DNA of 64,000 nucleotides from Thiohalophilus sp. (GCF_034521165.1 NZ_JAXHMV010000008.1:1-64000), one strand, 5' to 3'; positions 17,952 to 26,886 are shown, counted from the first letter of the stretch. Notes: generated by a model from the letters alone, not told the origin. Program-made: numbers and translations.

Positions 17952-19115
17952 TCAGCTGTCCAGGACGTTGGGCAGTTGTTTGGCCAGGCTCTGCTTTTCC
18001 TTGAGTTTGTCTTCCGTCAGAATAAAGCCCAGCAGCCGCTCATCCGCATCGACGAACAGGGCCCGCATGCCATCGTCATCACGGTCGATTTGCCAGTGAC
18101 CGTCGCCCGCGGCTTTTGGCGGTGGCGAGATGACCAGCGGAAAGTCCGGGGTTTTGACCACCACCGGCATCGGCGGGTAAACCAGATCGGTCGGCTCGCC
18201 GGCCAGGGTTTTGGCCAGGGCTCGCGCCGCGTTCATGATCGGCATCACATACGGCAACCATAAACCATCCACCTCGGCACAATCGCCCAGCGCGTAAATA
18301 TCCGGGGCACTGGTGGCCAGCCGGCGATCCACCGCGATGCCGCGATTGACTTTCAAGCCCGCAGCTTCGGCCAGTTCAGTATTGGGCACCAGCCCGGCGG
18401 CGGAAAGGATAAAATCGCTCTGCAGTTCCGTGCTGTCGGAGAGGGTCAGACGCAAGCCTCCCTCCTGTCGGTCGATCCGCGCCACCGTGCGCTCCAGATA
18501 CCATTCAAACCCTTTGTTCCCCAGCACCTGCTGCATATGCTGGCCGACCGCTTCGGGTAACAACAGACTGAGTGGATAGGGATCCGGCCCGATCACCTGG
18601 ACCCGATGGCCACTGCGCAACAGATCATTGGCGAATTCACAGCCCACCAGCCCCGGGCCGATCACCGCGATCTGCTGCTTGCCCTCCAGTTGCTGACGGA
18701 AGGTGCGATAAGCCGTGAGATCGTTAACGCTGATGACCTCGTCGGCCGCCTCACCCTGCAGGGGTAACTGACGTGGCGTGGCACCGACTCCCAGTACCAG
18801 CTGGCCGTATGTCACCTCGCCCTGGCTGCTGGCCAGTCGATGGGCCTGCGGATCGATCGCCGTAATATCGGTTTCTACCCGGATATCGGCCGCCAGCTCC
18901 TCGCGCATCTTCTCGACCGGTTTCATCACCAGCTGCTCGGGCGTCTTGTTCCCCGCCAGGGCATTGGACAGCATGGGTTTGGAGTAAAACACCCCGTCGT
19001 CGCGACTGATCAGCAATAGCGAACTTGTCTTGTTCAGCTTGCGATATTCCCGGGCCAGGGTATAACCGGCCAGACCGCTGCCGACGATCACCAGATCGTA
19101 TTCAGATTGAGGCAT
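17952..19115 (-). CDS. NAD(P)H-dependent flavoprotein, rubredoxin-reductase-like
   Basis: FAD/NAD-binding oxidoreductase of 387 residues. The FAD motif VIVGSGLAGYTLAREYRKL is at the N-terminus, followed by the group-typical DDGVFYSKPMLSNAL. An NAD-binding motif IGPGLVGCEFAND lies in the middle and the second FAD motif IYALGDCAEVDG in the C-terminal half. The pattern matches rubredoxin reductases of the RubB/AlkT type, which pass electrons from NADH to rubredoxin for alkane oxidation or oxygen detoxification. No rubredoxin gene lies in the window, so the partner is unknown. Convergent with the diguanylate cyclase. Confidence 0.85.
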   Translation of the reverse strand: MPQSEYDLVIVGSGLAGYTLAREYRKLNKTSSLLLISRDDGVFYSKPMLSNALAGNKTPEQLVMKPVEKMREELAADIRVETDITAIDPQAHRLASSQGEVTYGQLVLGVGATPRQLPLQGEAADEVISVNDLTAYRTFRQQLEGKQQIAVIGPGLVGCEFANDLLRSGHRVQVIGPDPYPLSLLLPEAVGQHMQQVLGNKGFEWYLERTVARIDRQEGGLRLTLSDSTELQSDFILSAAGLVPNTELAEAAGLKVNRGIAVDRRLATSAPDIYALGDCAEVDGLWLPYVMPIMNAARALAKTLAGEPTDLVYPPMPVVVKTPDFPLVISPPPKAAGDGHWQIDRDDDGMRALFVDADERLLGFILTEDKLKEKQSLAKQLPNVLDS

Positions 19116-19180
19116 GTCATCGATTCCATTTTCGGGGGACAGTTTGTCCGCTGATAAAGCTACAGGGTATAAAGACTATC

Positions 19181-20473
19181 ATGCTCACAAGCGATCGACA
19201 TCTCAACATGCACCTGTTCCTGATGGGACTGTTTGCCCTGTTGCTGCTATCCATACAACCGGCCCGTGCGGTCGAAACCGGTGCGGTACGCAGTGACGAC
19301 AGCACCGAGATCACCTACCGTCGTCATCCAGGCGATAAAGACGCCCCGCTGTTTATCTGGTTGCCCTCCGAGGATGGCCTGCAGGCTGCCGAACGCGAAA
19401 CCGCCAGAACACTGGCCGGAGCAGGTTACGAACAGTGGCTGGTGGATCTGTTTGAATCCCGTTTTTTACCAACCACCGCCAGCAGCCTGGACCGGATTGC
19501 TGCACAGGATATCACCGCCCTGATCGACAGGGCGAATCCGCAAAAGCGCTCGGTTTTTCTGCTCAGCAGCGGTCGCGGCGCCCTGCCCGTGTTACGCGGC
19601 CTGCACGCCTGGCAGTTGCAGAATCCGGACAACGATCACACGCCCGGGGTGATCCTGATCAGTCCCCAGTTTTATCATCAAACACCCGATCCCGGGGAGC
19701 CGGCCCGACTGCGACCCATCGTCGAACAAACCAACGCACCGATCTTTATTCTGCAACCGGCCAAATCACCGTGGCGCTGGAAACTGGAACAGACCCTTCC
19801 CGCGCTGCAAACAAGCGGCAGCGAGGTATTCTTCCGTTTGCTGCCCGACGTGCGGGATCGCTTTTATTACCGTCCCGATGCCACGCCATCGGAACAGCAA
19901 CTGGAAACGCGGTTACCCCAACTCATACGCCAGGCGGCACTGGCACGGCACCGCTGGCCGGATCGGCCCCGTTCGGTGTCGCCACTGGAGCAACAACTCG
20001 ACCCATTGCCTGCCAGCAAGCCGGCCCGCGCCCTGAAACCCTACGCCGGCGATCCCCGGCCGCCGCCACTGCAACTGCCCGGGCTGAATGGTGAAGACGA
20101 CGATTTGGCGAAGTACCGTGGCGAGGTCGTACTGGTCAACTTCTGGGCCAGCTGGTGCCCGCCCTGCGTACATGAAATGCCCTCCATGGAACGGCTGCAA
20201 AACCGACTGCAGGACAGGCCGTTTACGATTCTGGCCGTGAACATGGCCGAGGACAAAGCCACCATCCGGGATTTCCTGAAAAACAAAGTCAACGTCACCT
20301 TCCCGATCCTGCTGGATCGCGACGGCAAGGCACTGAAACAATGGGACGTCTTCGCATTCCCCACCAGCAATCTAATCGATAAACAGGGACAGATTCGTTA
20401 TGCGCTATTCGGTAGTGTGGACTGGGAACGGCCGGATATCCTCGACAAAATCGAAAAGCTCCTGAAGGAATAA
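19181..20473 (+). CDS. Fusion: hydrolase-like domain plus TlpA thioredoxin
   Basis: Exported protein of about 430 residues from the ATG at 19181. A signal peptide ends near residue 30. Residues about 40-250 resemble an alpha/beta-hydrolase fold (APLFIWLPSEDG, SVFLLSSGRGALP, ILISPQF), but the nucleophile elbow reads SSGRG rather than GxSxG, so activity is doubtful. A proline-rich linker leads to a TlpA-type thioredoxin domain with WASWCPPC (Cys near 326 and 329) and cis-proline region FAFPTSNLID. The role is unknown; the redox domain looks active. It stands alone, divergent from the flavoprotein gene. Confidence 0.8.
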   Translation: MLTSDRHLNMHLFLMGLFALLLLSIQPARAVETGAVRSDDSTEITYRRHPGDKDAPLFIWLPSEDGLQAAERETARTLAGAGYEQWLVDLFESRFLPTTASSLDRIAAQDITALIDRANPQKRSVFLLSSGRGALPVLRGLHAWQLQNPDNDHTPGVILISPQFYHQTPDPGEPARLRPIVEQTNAPIFILQPAKSPWRWKLEQTLPALQTSGSEVFFRLLPDVRDRFYYRPDATPSEQQLETRLPQLIRQAALARHRWPDRPRSVSPLEQQLDPLPASKPARALKPYAGDPRPPPLQLPGLNGEDDDLAKYRGEVVLVNFWASWCPPCVHEMPSMERLQNRLQDRPFTILAVNMAEDKATIRDFLKNKVNVTFPILLDRDGKALKQWDVFAFPTSNLIDKQGQIRYALFGSVDWERPDILDKIEKLLKE

Positions 20474-20811
20474 AGAGACTGTTATTCTATTATTTTTTAC
20501 CGCGGAGACGCAGAGGACGCGAAGAAAATATTTATTTGACCTGTTTTATTTCGTTTAACGACAGGCAATACACATAAATCCACCCCGCTAACAAAACAAA
20601 TAATACTGATAAAAACCTTTGCGCCCTCTACGTCTCTGCGGTGAAAATTTTTATTTAAGCCAGTCGCGTAGGTCACGCTGGCGATAGCCTGCGTGACACC
20701 TCTCGAATGAGGTGTCAGGTATCGCACTCGCGCAACCAGACCTGCGATACTGTGAACAGAATCTGATTTTATGCCGGATTGAAACGCTACTCGAGGAATA
20801 AAAAGGGCAGG
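20474..20811. repeat. Repeat-filled intergenic region
   Basis: No gene is seen in this 338-base gap. An inverted pair, CCGCGGAGACGCAGAGGACG near 20500 and CCTCTACGTCTCTGCGG near 20625, brackets an AT-rich core. At 20663-20700 is a GTCGCGTAGGTCACGCTGGC copy whose arms GTCACGC/GCGTGAC form a hairpin. A related segment with TGTCAGGTATCGC follows near 20716. The same families occur at 3770, 23328-23410 and 46686. Confidence 0.7.
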
Positions 20812-21444
20812 TCAGTGGCCTTCGGCCAGCAATTGTTCCAGATCGTGACGAATTGCCTCTGTTGAATCACTATCACGGATCAGCAGGCGCGCCTGTCCCT
20901 GACGATCGAACACATAAACCGCGCTGCTGTGTGAAACGGTGTAATCACCGTCAGCATCAGGTTTGTCGTAACCATAGGTTACACGATAACGTTTGGTCAG
21001 CTTCTGCAGGGCCTGCCGACCCCCACGCAGGCCAACAACCTGTTGGCCAAAGGCCTGTACATACTGTCCCAGCTCGTCAAGACTATCACGCCGCGGATCT
21101 ACGCTGACAAACAGTATCCTGATCTCACTTGCTCGCTTGCCTAATTGCGAAACCGTACTCTGCAGTCGACTCAGGGTCATCGGACAGACATCCGGACAAT
21201 GCATATAGCCGAAATACATTAACAGGATCTTGCCACGATAATCCTGCGCATCAACCATGCTTTTACTGTTTGCGGAGCGCATGTTAAAAGCCAGCGGTGG
21301 CATAAGGCCAGTAATGTTCTTTGTTTGCCACTTTTCATCACTGTCAGTGCAGCCATGAAGAAATAGCACGATCATCAGTAACACGACAAGATGCCCCAAG
21401 CTGGGTATCGTTACTTTACGGTCTCGATGCATAGTCATGTTCAT
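20812..21444 (-). CDS. Sco1/SenC copper chaperone lipoprotein
   Basis: Membrane-anchored periplasmic protein of 210 residues that delivers copper to the CuA site of cytochrome oxidase or acts as its thiol reductase. A lipobox-like LHGC puts the anchor at Cys 32. The copper motif CPDVC (Cys 83 and 87) and the distal histidine in VSHSSAVYVFD (His 172) are present, as is LFVSVDPRRD. Its start overlaps the end of the CtaG-like gene by 4 bases. The pair follows hemF on the same strand, pointing to oxidase assembly, though no oxidase subunits are in the window. Confidence 0.92.
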   Translation of the reverse strand: MNMTMHRDRKVTIPSLGHLVVLLMIVLFLHGCTDSDEKWQTKNITGLMPPLAFNMRSANSKSMVDAQDYRGKILLMYFGYMHCPDVCPMTLSRLQSTVSQLGKRASEIRILFVSVDPRRDSLDELGQYVQAFGQQVVGLRGGRQALQKLTKRYRVTYGYDKPDADGDYTVSHSSAVYVFDRQGQARLLIRDSDSTEAIRHDLEQLLAEGH

Positions 21445-22304
21445 ACCTGCTTGCTTTCGCCACCGGAAACATTTTTCTGCTCAGCTTGCGCGCTTTGCCT
21501 CATCCACAGGCGAATAATCAGCAAAATGCCGACCACGCTCATCATCGCAGCGGGGATCCATGTGGTCAGTCCGCCGATGGTCTGATCCGTTAGCGGGCTA
21601 ATCGGCCAGGCCCGACCGCATACGCTGTAGACGTCATACAGCACCTTCCCACTCAGTGCGATATAGGCGCCAATGATAATCTGCAAAACCATCACAACCC
21701 ATAGCATGACTATTCGACTTGAATAGTGCAGGGTTATCCGTCCTCGCGGCGGTCGCGGATCCACGATCAGCCACCAGAACAACAGACCGTCGATCAGCAT
21801 GCTCCAGTTCATAATCTTGTAACGTGTCGCGCTGAGCATCGCCTCGAAGTGCACCTCCGGGATCAACCATAAATAGATCAGGCCTACAAACAACGCTGGC
21901 GCCACGACCGGGTTCTGGAGGAATCGATAGATCCCGCGTACAGGCCGGCTATACCAGATCGGCAACAGCATCTGCTGGCGCCATTTTTGCGGGATGCCCC
22001 GGCCGAGAACCTTATGGGGTGTGGCCAGCACAATCAGAAACGGTCCGAGATGATGCAGGACCAGATGCTGCAGGCGATGCACCCAGAACATGTGCTGGGA
22101 CAGGTAATCCACATAAGTCTGCATCACCCCGTAAATCAGTAATAACCCGAGGCAAAAACTCAATGTGGGCCAGAAACCGGTGCGCAGCTTATCGCGCCGT
22201 CGCTGTTTTATCCCCCGCCAGTACAGAACTGCCGCAGCCAGGGTGCTGACCAGCACGGTGGGAGAAAACTCCCAGGGTTTGATCAAAGTGACAAGTGACG
22301 GCAT
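21441..22304 (-). CDS. CtaG-type cytochrome c oxidase assembly membrane protein
   Basis: Integral membrane protein of 287 residues with about seven hydrophobic segments. It resembles the caa3-type CtaG family of Bacillus (not the Cox11 type that shares the name). Family-like features include conserved histidines in FWVHRLQHLVLHHLGPFLIVLATP, quoted here in part as HRLQHLVLHHLGP, and PEVHFEAMLSATRYK. It lies 31 bases after hemF and overlaps the Sco gene. The three probably work together in haem- and copper-dependent oxidase biogenesis. Confidence 0.85.
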   Translation of the reverse strand: MPSLVTLIKPWEFSPTVLVSTLAAAVLYWRGIKQRRRDKLRTGFWPTLSFCLGLLLIYGVMQTYVDYLSQHMFWVHRLQHLVLHHLGPFLIVLATPHKVLGRGIPQKWRQQMLLPIWYSRPVRGIYRFLQNPVVAPALFVGLIYLWLIPEVHFEAMLSATRYKIMNWSMLIDGLLFWWLIVDPRPPRGRITLHYSSRIVMLWVVMVLQIIIGAYIALSGKVLYDVYSVCGRAWPISPLTDQTIGGLTTWIPAAMMSVVGILLIIRLWMRQSAQAEQKNVSGGESKQV

Positions 22305-22335
22305 ACCTGTTCAGTGGCTACGGATGCGGCCTATG

Positions 22336-23250
22336 TTACTGGCCGAGCCATTCCCGAGGTTGTAGATACTGCTCATACAGCTCGGCTTCGGGCGTGCCCG
22401 GTTCGGGCGACCAGTTATAGCGCCATTGGGTCAGCGGCGGCAGGGACATGAGGATCGATTCGGTGCGCCCGCCGGTCTGCAGGCCGAACAGGGTGCCCCG
22501 ATCGTAGACCAGGTTGAACTCCACGTAACGTCCGCGTCGATACAGCTGGAAATTCCGCTCCCGTTCGCCGTACTCATGATCCTTGCGTTTGGCTACGATG
22601 GGCCGGTACGCGGGAATATAATGATCGCCGACGCTCTGCATGAAGGCGAAGCTCTTGTCGAAGCCCCATTCATTCAGGTCATCGAAAAACAGTCCGCCGA
22701 CTCCGCGGGTCTCGTCGCGGTGCTTGAGATAAAAATAGTCGTCGCACCATTTTTTATAGCGCGCATAGACCTCGTCACCGAAGGGGTCGCAGGCCTGCTT
22801 CGAAACGGTATGCCAGTGAATCACATCCTCGCGAAACGGATAGTACGGCGTCAGATCAAAGCCACCGCCGAACCACCAGACCGGATCGGCGCCCTCTTTT
22901 TCGGCGATAAAAAAGCGTACATTGGCGTGCGAGGTCGGCACATAGGGATTGCGCGGATGAATCACCAGCGACACGCCCATCGCCTGGAAACTGCGCCCGG
23001 CCAGCTCGGGACGGTGTGCCGTGGCCGAGGCCGGCAGACCCGGGCCATATACGTGCGAGAAGTTAATCCCGGCCTTTTCGAAGACCTTGCCCTCTTCCAG
23101 AACGCGGGAACGGCCGCCGCCGCCTTCCTCACGCTCCCAGCTGTCCTCGATAAAACCGTCACCGCCGTCTTCTTCAGTCAGCGCGTTGCAGATTTCATCC
23201 TGCAGGTTTAACAGATAGGCTTTGACCGCTTCGGGATTGACTTCACTCAT
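22336..23250 (-). CDS. hemF: Aerobic coproporphyrinogen III oxidase
   Basis: Oxygen-dependent decarboxylation of coproporphyrinogen III to protoporphyrinogen IX in haem synthesis. The 304-residue protein shows strong family features: EDSWEREEGGGGRSRVLEEG, the substrate region WWFGGGFDLTPYY, RGVGGLFFDDL, and the C-terminal block RRGRYVEFNLVYDRGTLFGL. Length is normal and it looks complete. It is followed on the same strand by the CtaG-like and Sco genes. The usual neighbour aroE is absent. Confidence 0.97.
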   Translation of the reverse strand: MSEVNPEAVKAYLLNLQDEICNALTEEDGGDGFIEDSWEREEGGGGRSRVLEEGKVFEKAGINFSHVYGPGLPASATAHRPELAGRSFQAMGVSLVIHPRNPYVPTSHANVRFFIAEKEGADPVWWFGGGFDLTPYYPFREDVIHWHTVSKQACDPFGDEVYARYKKWCDDYFYLKHRDETRGVGGLFFDDLNEWGFDKSFAFMQSVGDHYIPAYRPIVAKRKDHEYGERERNFQLYRRGRYVEFNLVYDRGTLFGLQTGGRTESILMSLPPLTQWRYNWSPEPGTPEAELYEQYLQPREWLGQ

Positions 23251-23523
23251 CGACAGTAGACCTTAATTGATATTTATTTTCACCACGGAGGACACTGAGA
23301 GCACAGAGAAATAATAATTTAAGTGCTGTAGGTCAGGTTGCGCGATAGCGCTACCTGACACCCCGTTCGAGAGGTGTCACGCAGGCTATCGCCAGCGTGA
23401 CCTACGCGACTTGAACCACTCTGCGAACTGATAGTCTCCGGTTTTACTTAATGACTTCCTCGTCCCTCGCGCCTCGTAACTCGTCCCTGCCCGAAGGGCT
23501 TGCGTCTCTGCGGTGAGATTTTC
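23251..23523. repeat. Mosaic of dispersed repeats between hemF and tsaC
   Basis: No gene is seen. In order: a TTTTCACCACGGAGGACACTG arm near 23278, a GTAGGTCAGGTTGCGCGATA hairpin at 23328-23360, and a reverse-oriented GTCGCGTAGGTCACGCTGGC copy at 23371-23410. Then come CTCGTCCCTCG copies near 23459-23485 and the composite CCCGAAGGGCTTGCGTCTC at 23487-23517, the partner of the first arm. Thus one palindrome has been invaded by other repeat families. The composite abuts the tsaC stop codon. Confidence 0.7.
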
Positions 23524-24075
23524 TTATCCTCGGATCAGCTCGCCACTGAGCGCATCGCGGATTTCGGTCGGGCTGCTGTGTGGGCCGACTTCACCCTCCA
23601 GCACAAAATCAACCTGCTGGCCGAACTGTTCACGCACTTGTGCGGCCGTGCGCGCCGGCGGCTGACCGCTGAGGTTGGCGCTGGTCGAAACCAGCGGTTT
23701 ACCGAAGGCCTGACACAGTTCCCGTACCTGCGGATGGGCGGTGACGCGCACCGCGAGCGTGGTAAAGTCACCGCGCAACCACTCACTTGTATCCGCTTTG
23801 GCCGGCCACAACCAGGTAAACGGTCCCGGCCAGCTGGCCAGAACCCGATGCCGCGCCTCTTCCGGTAATTCGTCCAGATAGGGCGCTACCTGCCCGACCT
23901 CGCTGGCGATCAGGATCAATCCCTTGTTCCTTTCACGTTGTTTTAACGCCAGAATCTTTTCGATCGCCCGACTGTTATCCGGATCGCACCCAAGGCCATA
24001 GACCGCCTCGGTGGGATAGGCAACCACCCCGCCATTGCGTAACACTTCCACGGCTTGCTCTATCGACGAGGACAT
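23524..24075 (-). CDS. tsaC: Threonylcarbamoyl-AMP synthase (TsaC/YrdC)
   Basis: Makes L-threonylcarbamoyladenylate from threonine, bicarbonate and ATP for the t6A modification of ANN-decoding tRNAs. The 183-residue length is that of the short TsaC form, without the extra Sua5 domain. Motifs: GGVVAYPTEAVYGLGCDP at the N-terminus, KQRERNKGLILI, WPGPFTWLWPA, and PLVSTSANLSGQPP. The SSPTEIRDA stretch near the C-terminus is also typical. It sits downstream of topA on the same strand, across a 424-base REP-like array. Confidence 0.95.
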   Translation of the reverse strand: MSSSIEQAVEVLRNGGVVAYPTEAVYGLGCDPDNSRAIEKILALKQRERNKGLILIASEVGQVAPYLDELPEEARHRVLASWPGPFTWLWPAKADTSEWLRGDFTTLAVRVTAHPQVRELCQAFGKPLVSTSANLSGQPPARTAAQVREQFGQQVDFVLEGEVGPHSSPTEIRDALSGELIRG

Positions 24076-24096
24076 GGCTGTTACCCTTCATTATTC

Positions 24097-24470
24097 AAGG
24101 TCGCATCGCGGCGCAGCCGCTCCTACAGCGGCCGGTGGCACAACAAATCAGATCACCGTCGATTCACGACTTCCGATTCTCCTCTGCCGAAGGTCGCATC
24201 GCGGCACAACCGCTCCTACACCGGTAGATGGCACCACAAATCAGACCACCATCGATTGACGATTCACGACTTCCGATTTTCCGCTGCCGAAGGTCGCATC
24301 GCGGCGCAGCCGCTCCTACACCGGCCGATGGCACAACAAATCAGACCACCATCGATTGACGATTCACGACTTCCGATTTTCCGCTGCCAAAGGTCGCGGC
24401 GCAGCCGCTCCTACACCGGCAGATGGCATAACAAATCAGATCGACAACGATTAACGATTTTCGACTGCCA
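24097..24470. repeat. Tandem REP-like array, four units of about 100 bp
   Basis: Four direct units begin AAGGTCGC at 24097, 24190, 24290 and 24390; the last two spacings are exactly 100 bases. Each has a REP-like core, GGCGCAGCCGCTCCTACA or a near variant, then GATGGCACAACAAATCAGA and ATTCACGACTTCCGATT. The fourth lacks CATCG-type bases of the core and degenerates at its end. The array fills the topA-tsaC gap. Open frames crossing it are repeat artefacts. It is not a CRISPR: the whole unit is repeated, with no unique spacers. Confidence 0.85.
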
Positions 24471-24499
24471 ACTGCAGGCTGCTAACTGCCAACTTTTTC

Positions 24500-26812
24500 T
24501 TATTCCTGCTCAGTCTCTTCTTCCTCGGTTTCCACCGGCTCGCTGTAATTGCAGTCCTTTTGCGGACAGACTTTTTCGGTGCCGCGGCGCTTGGTGGTCT
24601 TGAGGGTCAGCATCGGCCAGCCACACTGGGGGCAGGCTTCGTTGAGCGGCTGGTTCCAGACGGCGTATTTGCAGTCGGGATAGCGCTCGCAGGAGAAGAA
24701 GATCTTGCCGCTGCGCGCCTTGCGCTTGAGCATGTTGCCCTGCTTGCATTCGGGGCACTGCACGCCGGTGTTTTCCGGTTTCTCCAGCGGCTCGATATAA
24801 CGGCAATCGGGATAACCGCTGCAGCCGATGAATTTGCCATAACGGCCATGACGAATGATCAGGTCCGAACCGCAATCGGGACATTTGCGCCCCTCGATCA
24901 CTTCCGGCTCGGCGTTGGCGTCTTCGTTGACGTTACGGGTGTAGTCGCAGTCGGGATAATTATTACAACCGATAAAGCGGCCGCGCCGGCCCAGGCGAAT
25001 GGCCAGGCTGCCGCCGCACTTGGGACATTTCTCGTCGATCTGTTCATGGGTCACGTCCTTGCGATCCACGCTCTTGTCCTTGTCCTCGACCAGTTCGTGG
25101 AAGGGCTTCCAGAACGCTTTCATCATCGGCACCCAGTCCTTCTCGCCGCGGGAGATGGCATCCAGATCATCTTCCATGTGCGCGGTGAACTCGTAGTCCA
25201 CATACTGCGGGAAATGCTCGGTGAGGAACTTGTTGACGATACGTCCCACGTCGGTCGGGATAAAGCGCTTCTTGTCCATCTCCACATATTCACGCTGTTG
25301 TAACGTGGAGATGATCGAGGCATAAGTCGAAGGTCGTCCGATGCCATACTCTTCCAGTGCCTTGACCAGGCTCGCCTCCGAATAGCGCGGCGGCGGCTCG
25401 GTGAAATGCTGTTCGGGCAGGATCTTGAGCAGCTTGACTTCATCGCCTTCTTTCATCGGCGGCAGGATCCGATCCTTGTCATCCTTCTCCTTGTCTTTTT
25501 TGGCGTCGTCCTCGCTCTCCATGTACAGCGCCATAAACCCCGGCTTGACCACGGTGGAACCGTTGGCTCGAAACAGGTTTTCCGGGCTGCCGGCAGCCAG
25601 ATCCACCGCCACGGTATTCATGGTGGCGTGAATCATCTGGCAGGCGACGGTGCGCTTCCAGATTAATTCATAGAGACGAAACTGATCCTTGCTCAGATGT
25701 TTTTTGATCTGATCCGGCTCATGCAGCACGGAAGTCGGGCGAATTGCTTCATGCGCTTCCTGGGCGTTTTTTGACTTGGTCTTGAACAGACGCGGTTCCT
25801 TGGGCAGGTTGTCCGCACCGTACTTGTCCTGAATAAACTGACGGATCTCGGTCAGCGCTTCTTCCGCCAGGTTCACCGAGTCGGTACGCATATAGGTAAT
25901 CAAGCCGACCGTTTCGCCGCCGATATCGATACCTTCATAGAGCTGCTGCGCCACGCTCATGGTCTTGCGCGCGGTGAACCCCAGCTTGCGCGAGGCTTCC
26001 TGCTGCAGGGTGGAAGTGGTAAACGGTGCGGCCGGGTTGCGCTTGCGCTGCTTCTTTTCAACCTTGTGGACCGTGAGTTTGCCGTTGGCGGCGGAACTTA
26101 AAGTCTGCTCGGCGTCTTTGGCTTTCTTTTCGTTGTTGATGGTGAACTGGCTGACTTTCTTGCCCTTGAGATACGTCAGCTTGGCGGCGAAAGCCTGCTT
26201 GTCCTGCTCTACCTCGGCATCGACCGTCCAGTATTCTTTGGGCTTGAAGTTTTCGATCTCGTTCTCGCGCTCGACGATCAAACGCAGGGCGGGGCTCTGT
26301 ACCCGGCCGGCGGAGAGCCCGCGGCGGATTTTTTTCCATAACAGGGGCGAGAGATTAAAACCCACCAGATAATCCAGCGCACGGCGTGCCAGCTGGGCGT
26401 GGATCAGATCGTCGGACAGTTCGCGTGGATGCTCGACCGCATCGTTGACAGCGCGCTTGGTGATCTCGTTGAAGGCCACGCGGCCCACATGCTTGTCCTT
26501 GAGCAGGCCACGGTCTTTTAAAATTTCATACAGATGCCAGGAGATGGCTTCGCCCTCGCGATCCGGGTCGGTCGCGAGATAGAGGTTGTCGGCTTTTTTC
26601 AGGGATTTGGCAATCGCATCAACATGTTTTTCGTTCTTTTCGATGAGTTGATACTTCATCGCAAAGTCATGTTCAGGATCGACCGCGCCTTCCTTGGGCA
26701 GCAAATCGCGCACATGACCGTAGGAGGCCAGGACTTCATAATCCTTGCCGAGATATTTTTTAATCGTTTTGGCCTTGGCGGGCGACTCAACGATGACCAG
26801 ACTTTTAGCCAT
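24500..26812 (-). CDS. topA: DNA topoisomerase I
   Basis: Relaxes negative supercoils by type IA strand passage. The 770-residue protein starts with the Toprim domain (LVIVESPAKAKTIKKYLG, then ATDPDREGEAISWH). The active-site tyrosine lies in GLITYMRTDSVNL, near residue 310. The C-terminal part has four zinc-ribbon-like repeats with cysteine pairs, starting CPKCGGSLAIR, CPDCGSDLIIR, CPECKQGNMLK and CPQCGWPMLTL, and an acidic tail. Length is somewhat below E. coli TopA. A terminator separates it from smg upstream. Confidence 0.97.
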   Translation of the reverse strand: MAKSLVIVESPAKAKTIKKYLGKDYEVLASYGHVRDLLPKEGAVDPEHDFAMKYQLIEKNEKHVDAIAKSLKKADNLYLATDPDREGEAISWHLYEILKDRGLLKDKHVGRVAFNEITKRAVNDAVEHPRELSDDLIHAQLARRALDYLVGFNLSPLLWKKIRRGLSAGRVQSPALRLIVERENEIENFKPKEYWTVDAEVEQDKQAFAAKLTYLKGKKVSQFTINNEKKAKDAEQTLSSAANGKLTVHKVEKKQRKRNPAAPFTTSTLQQEASRKLGFTARKTMSVAQQLYEGIDIGGETVGLITYMRTDSVNLAEEALTEIRQFIQDKYGADNLPKEPRLFKTKSKNAQEAHEAIRPTSVLHEPDQIKKHLSKDQFRLYELIWKRTVACQMIHATMNTVAVDLAAGSPENLFRANGSTVVKPGFMALYMESEDDAKKDKEKDDKDRILPPMKEGDEVKLLKILPEQHFTEPPPRYSEASLVKALEEYGIGRPSTYASIISTLQQREYVEMDKKRFIPTDVGRIVNKFLTEHFPQYVDYEFTAHMEDDLDAISRGEKDWVPMMKAFWKPFHELVEDKDKSVDRKDVTHEQIDEKCPKCGGSLAIRLGRRGRFIGCNNYPDCDYTRNVNEDANAEPEVIEGRKCPDCGSDLIIRHGRYGKFIGCSGYPDCRYIEPLEKPENTGVQCPECKQGNMLKRKARSGKIFFSCERYPDCKYAVWNQPLNEACPQCGWPMLTLKTTKRRGTEKVCPQKDCNYSEPVETEEEETEQE

Positions 26813-26829
26813 AAGATTGGTTACTCTTA

Positions 26830-26858
26830 TAAAAGCAAATGCCCGCGTTTAGCGGGCA
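26830..26858 (-). terminator. Rho-independent terminator after smg
   Basis: On the minus strand, TGCCCGC and GCGGGCA (26840-26846 and 26852-26858) form a 7-bp stem with a five-base loop, followed by TTTGCTTTT. It lies between the stop of smg and the start of topA, so it should end the lysM-dprA-smg transcript. Confidence 0.75.
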
Positions 26859-26886
26859 CTGTGGTTAACTCTGCTTGTTTTGCCAC

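Noticed and set aside
24097..24470. Possible CRISPR array
   Set aside because: Whole units of about 100 bases are repeated, with no short repeat/unique spacer alternation and no cas genes.
24035..24603. Open frames across the REP-like array, with repeating protein sequence
   Set aside because: The repeated residues come from the tandem DNA repeat; no start signal or family likeness, and they overlap topA and tsaC ends.
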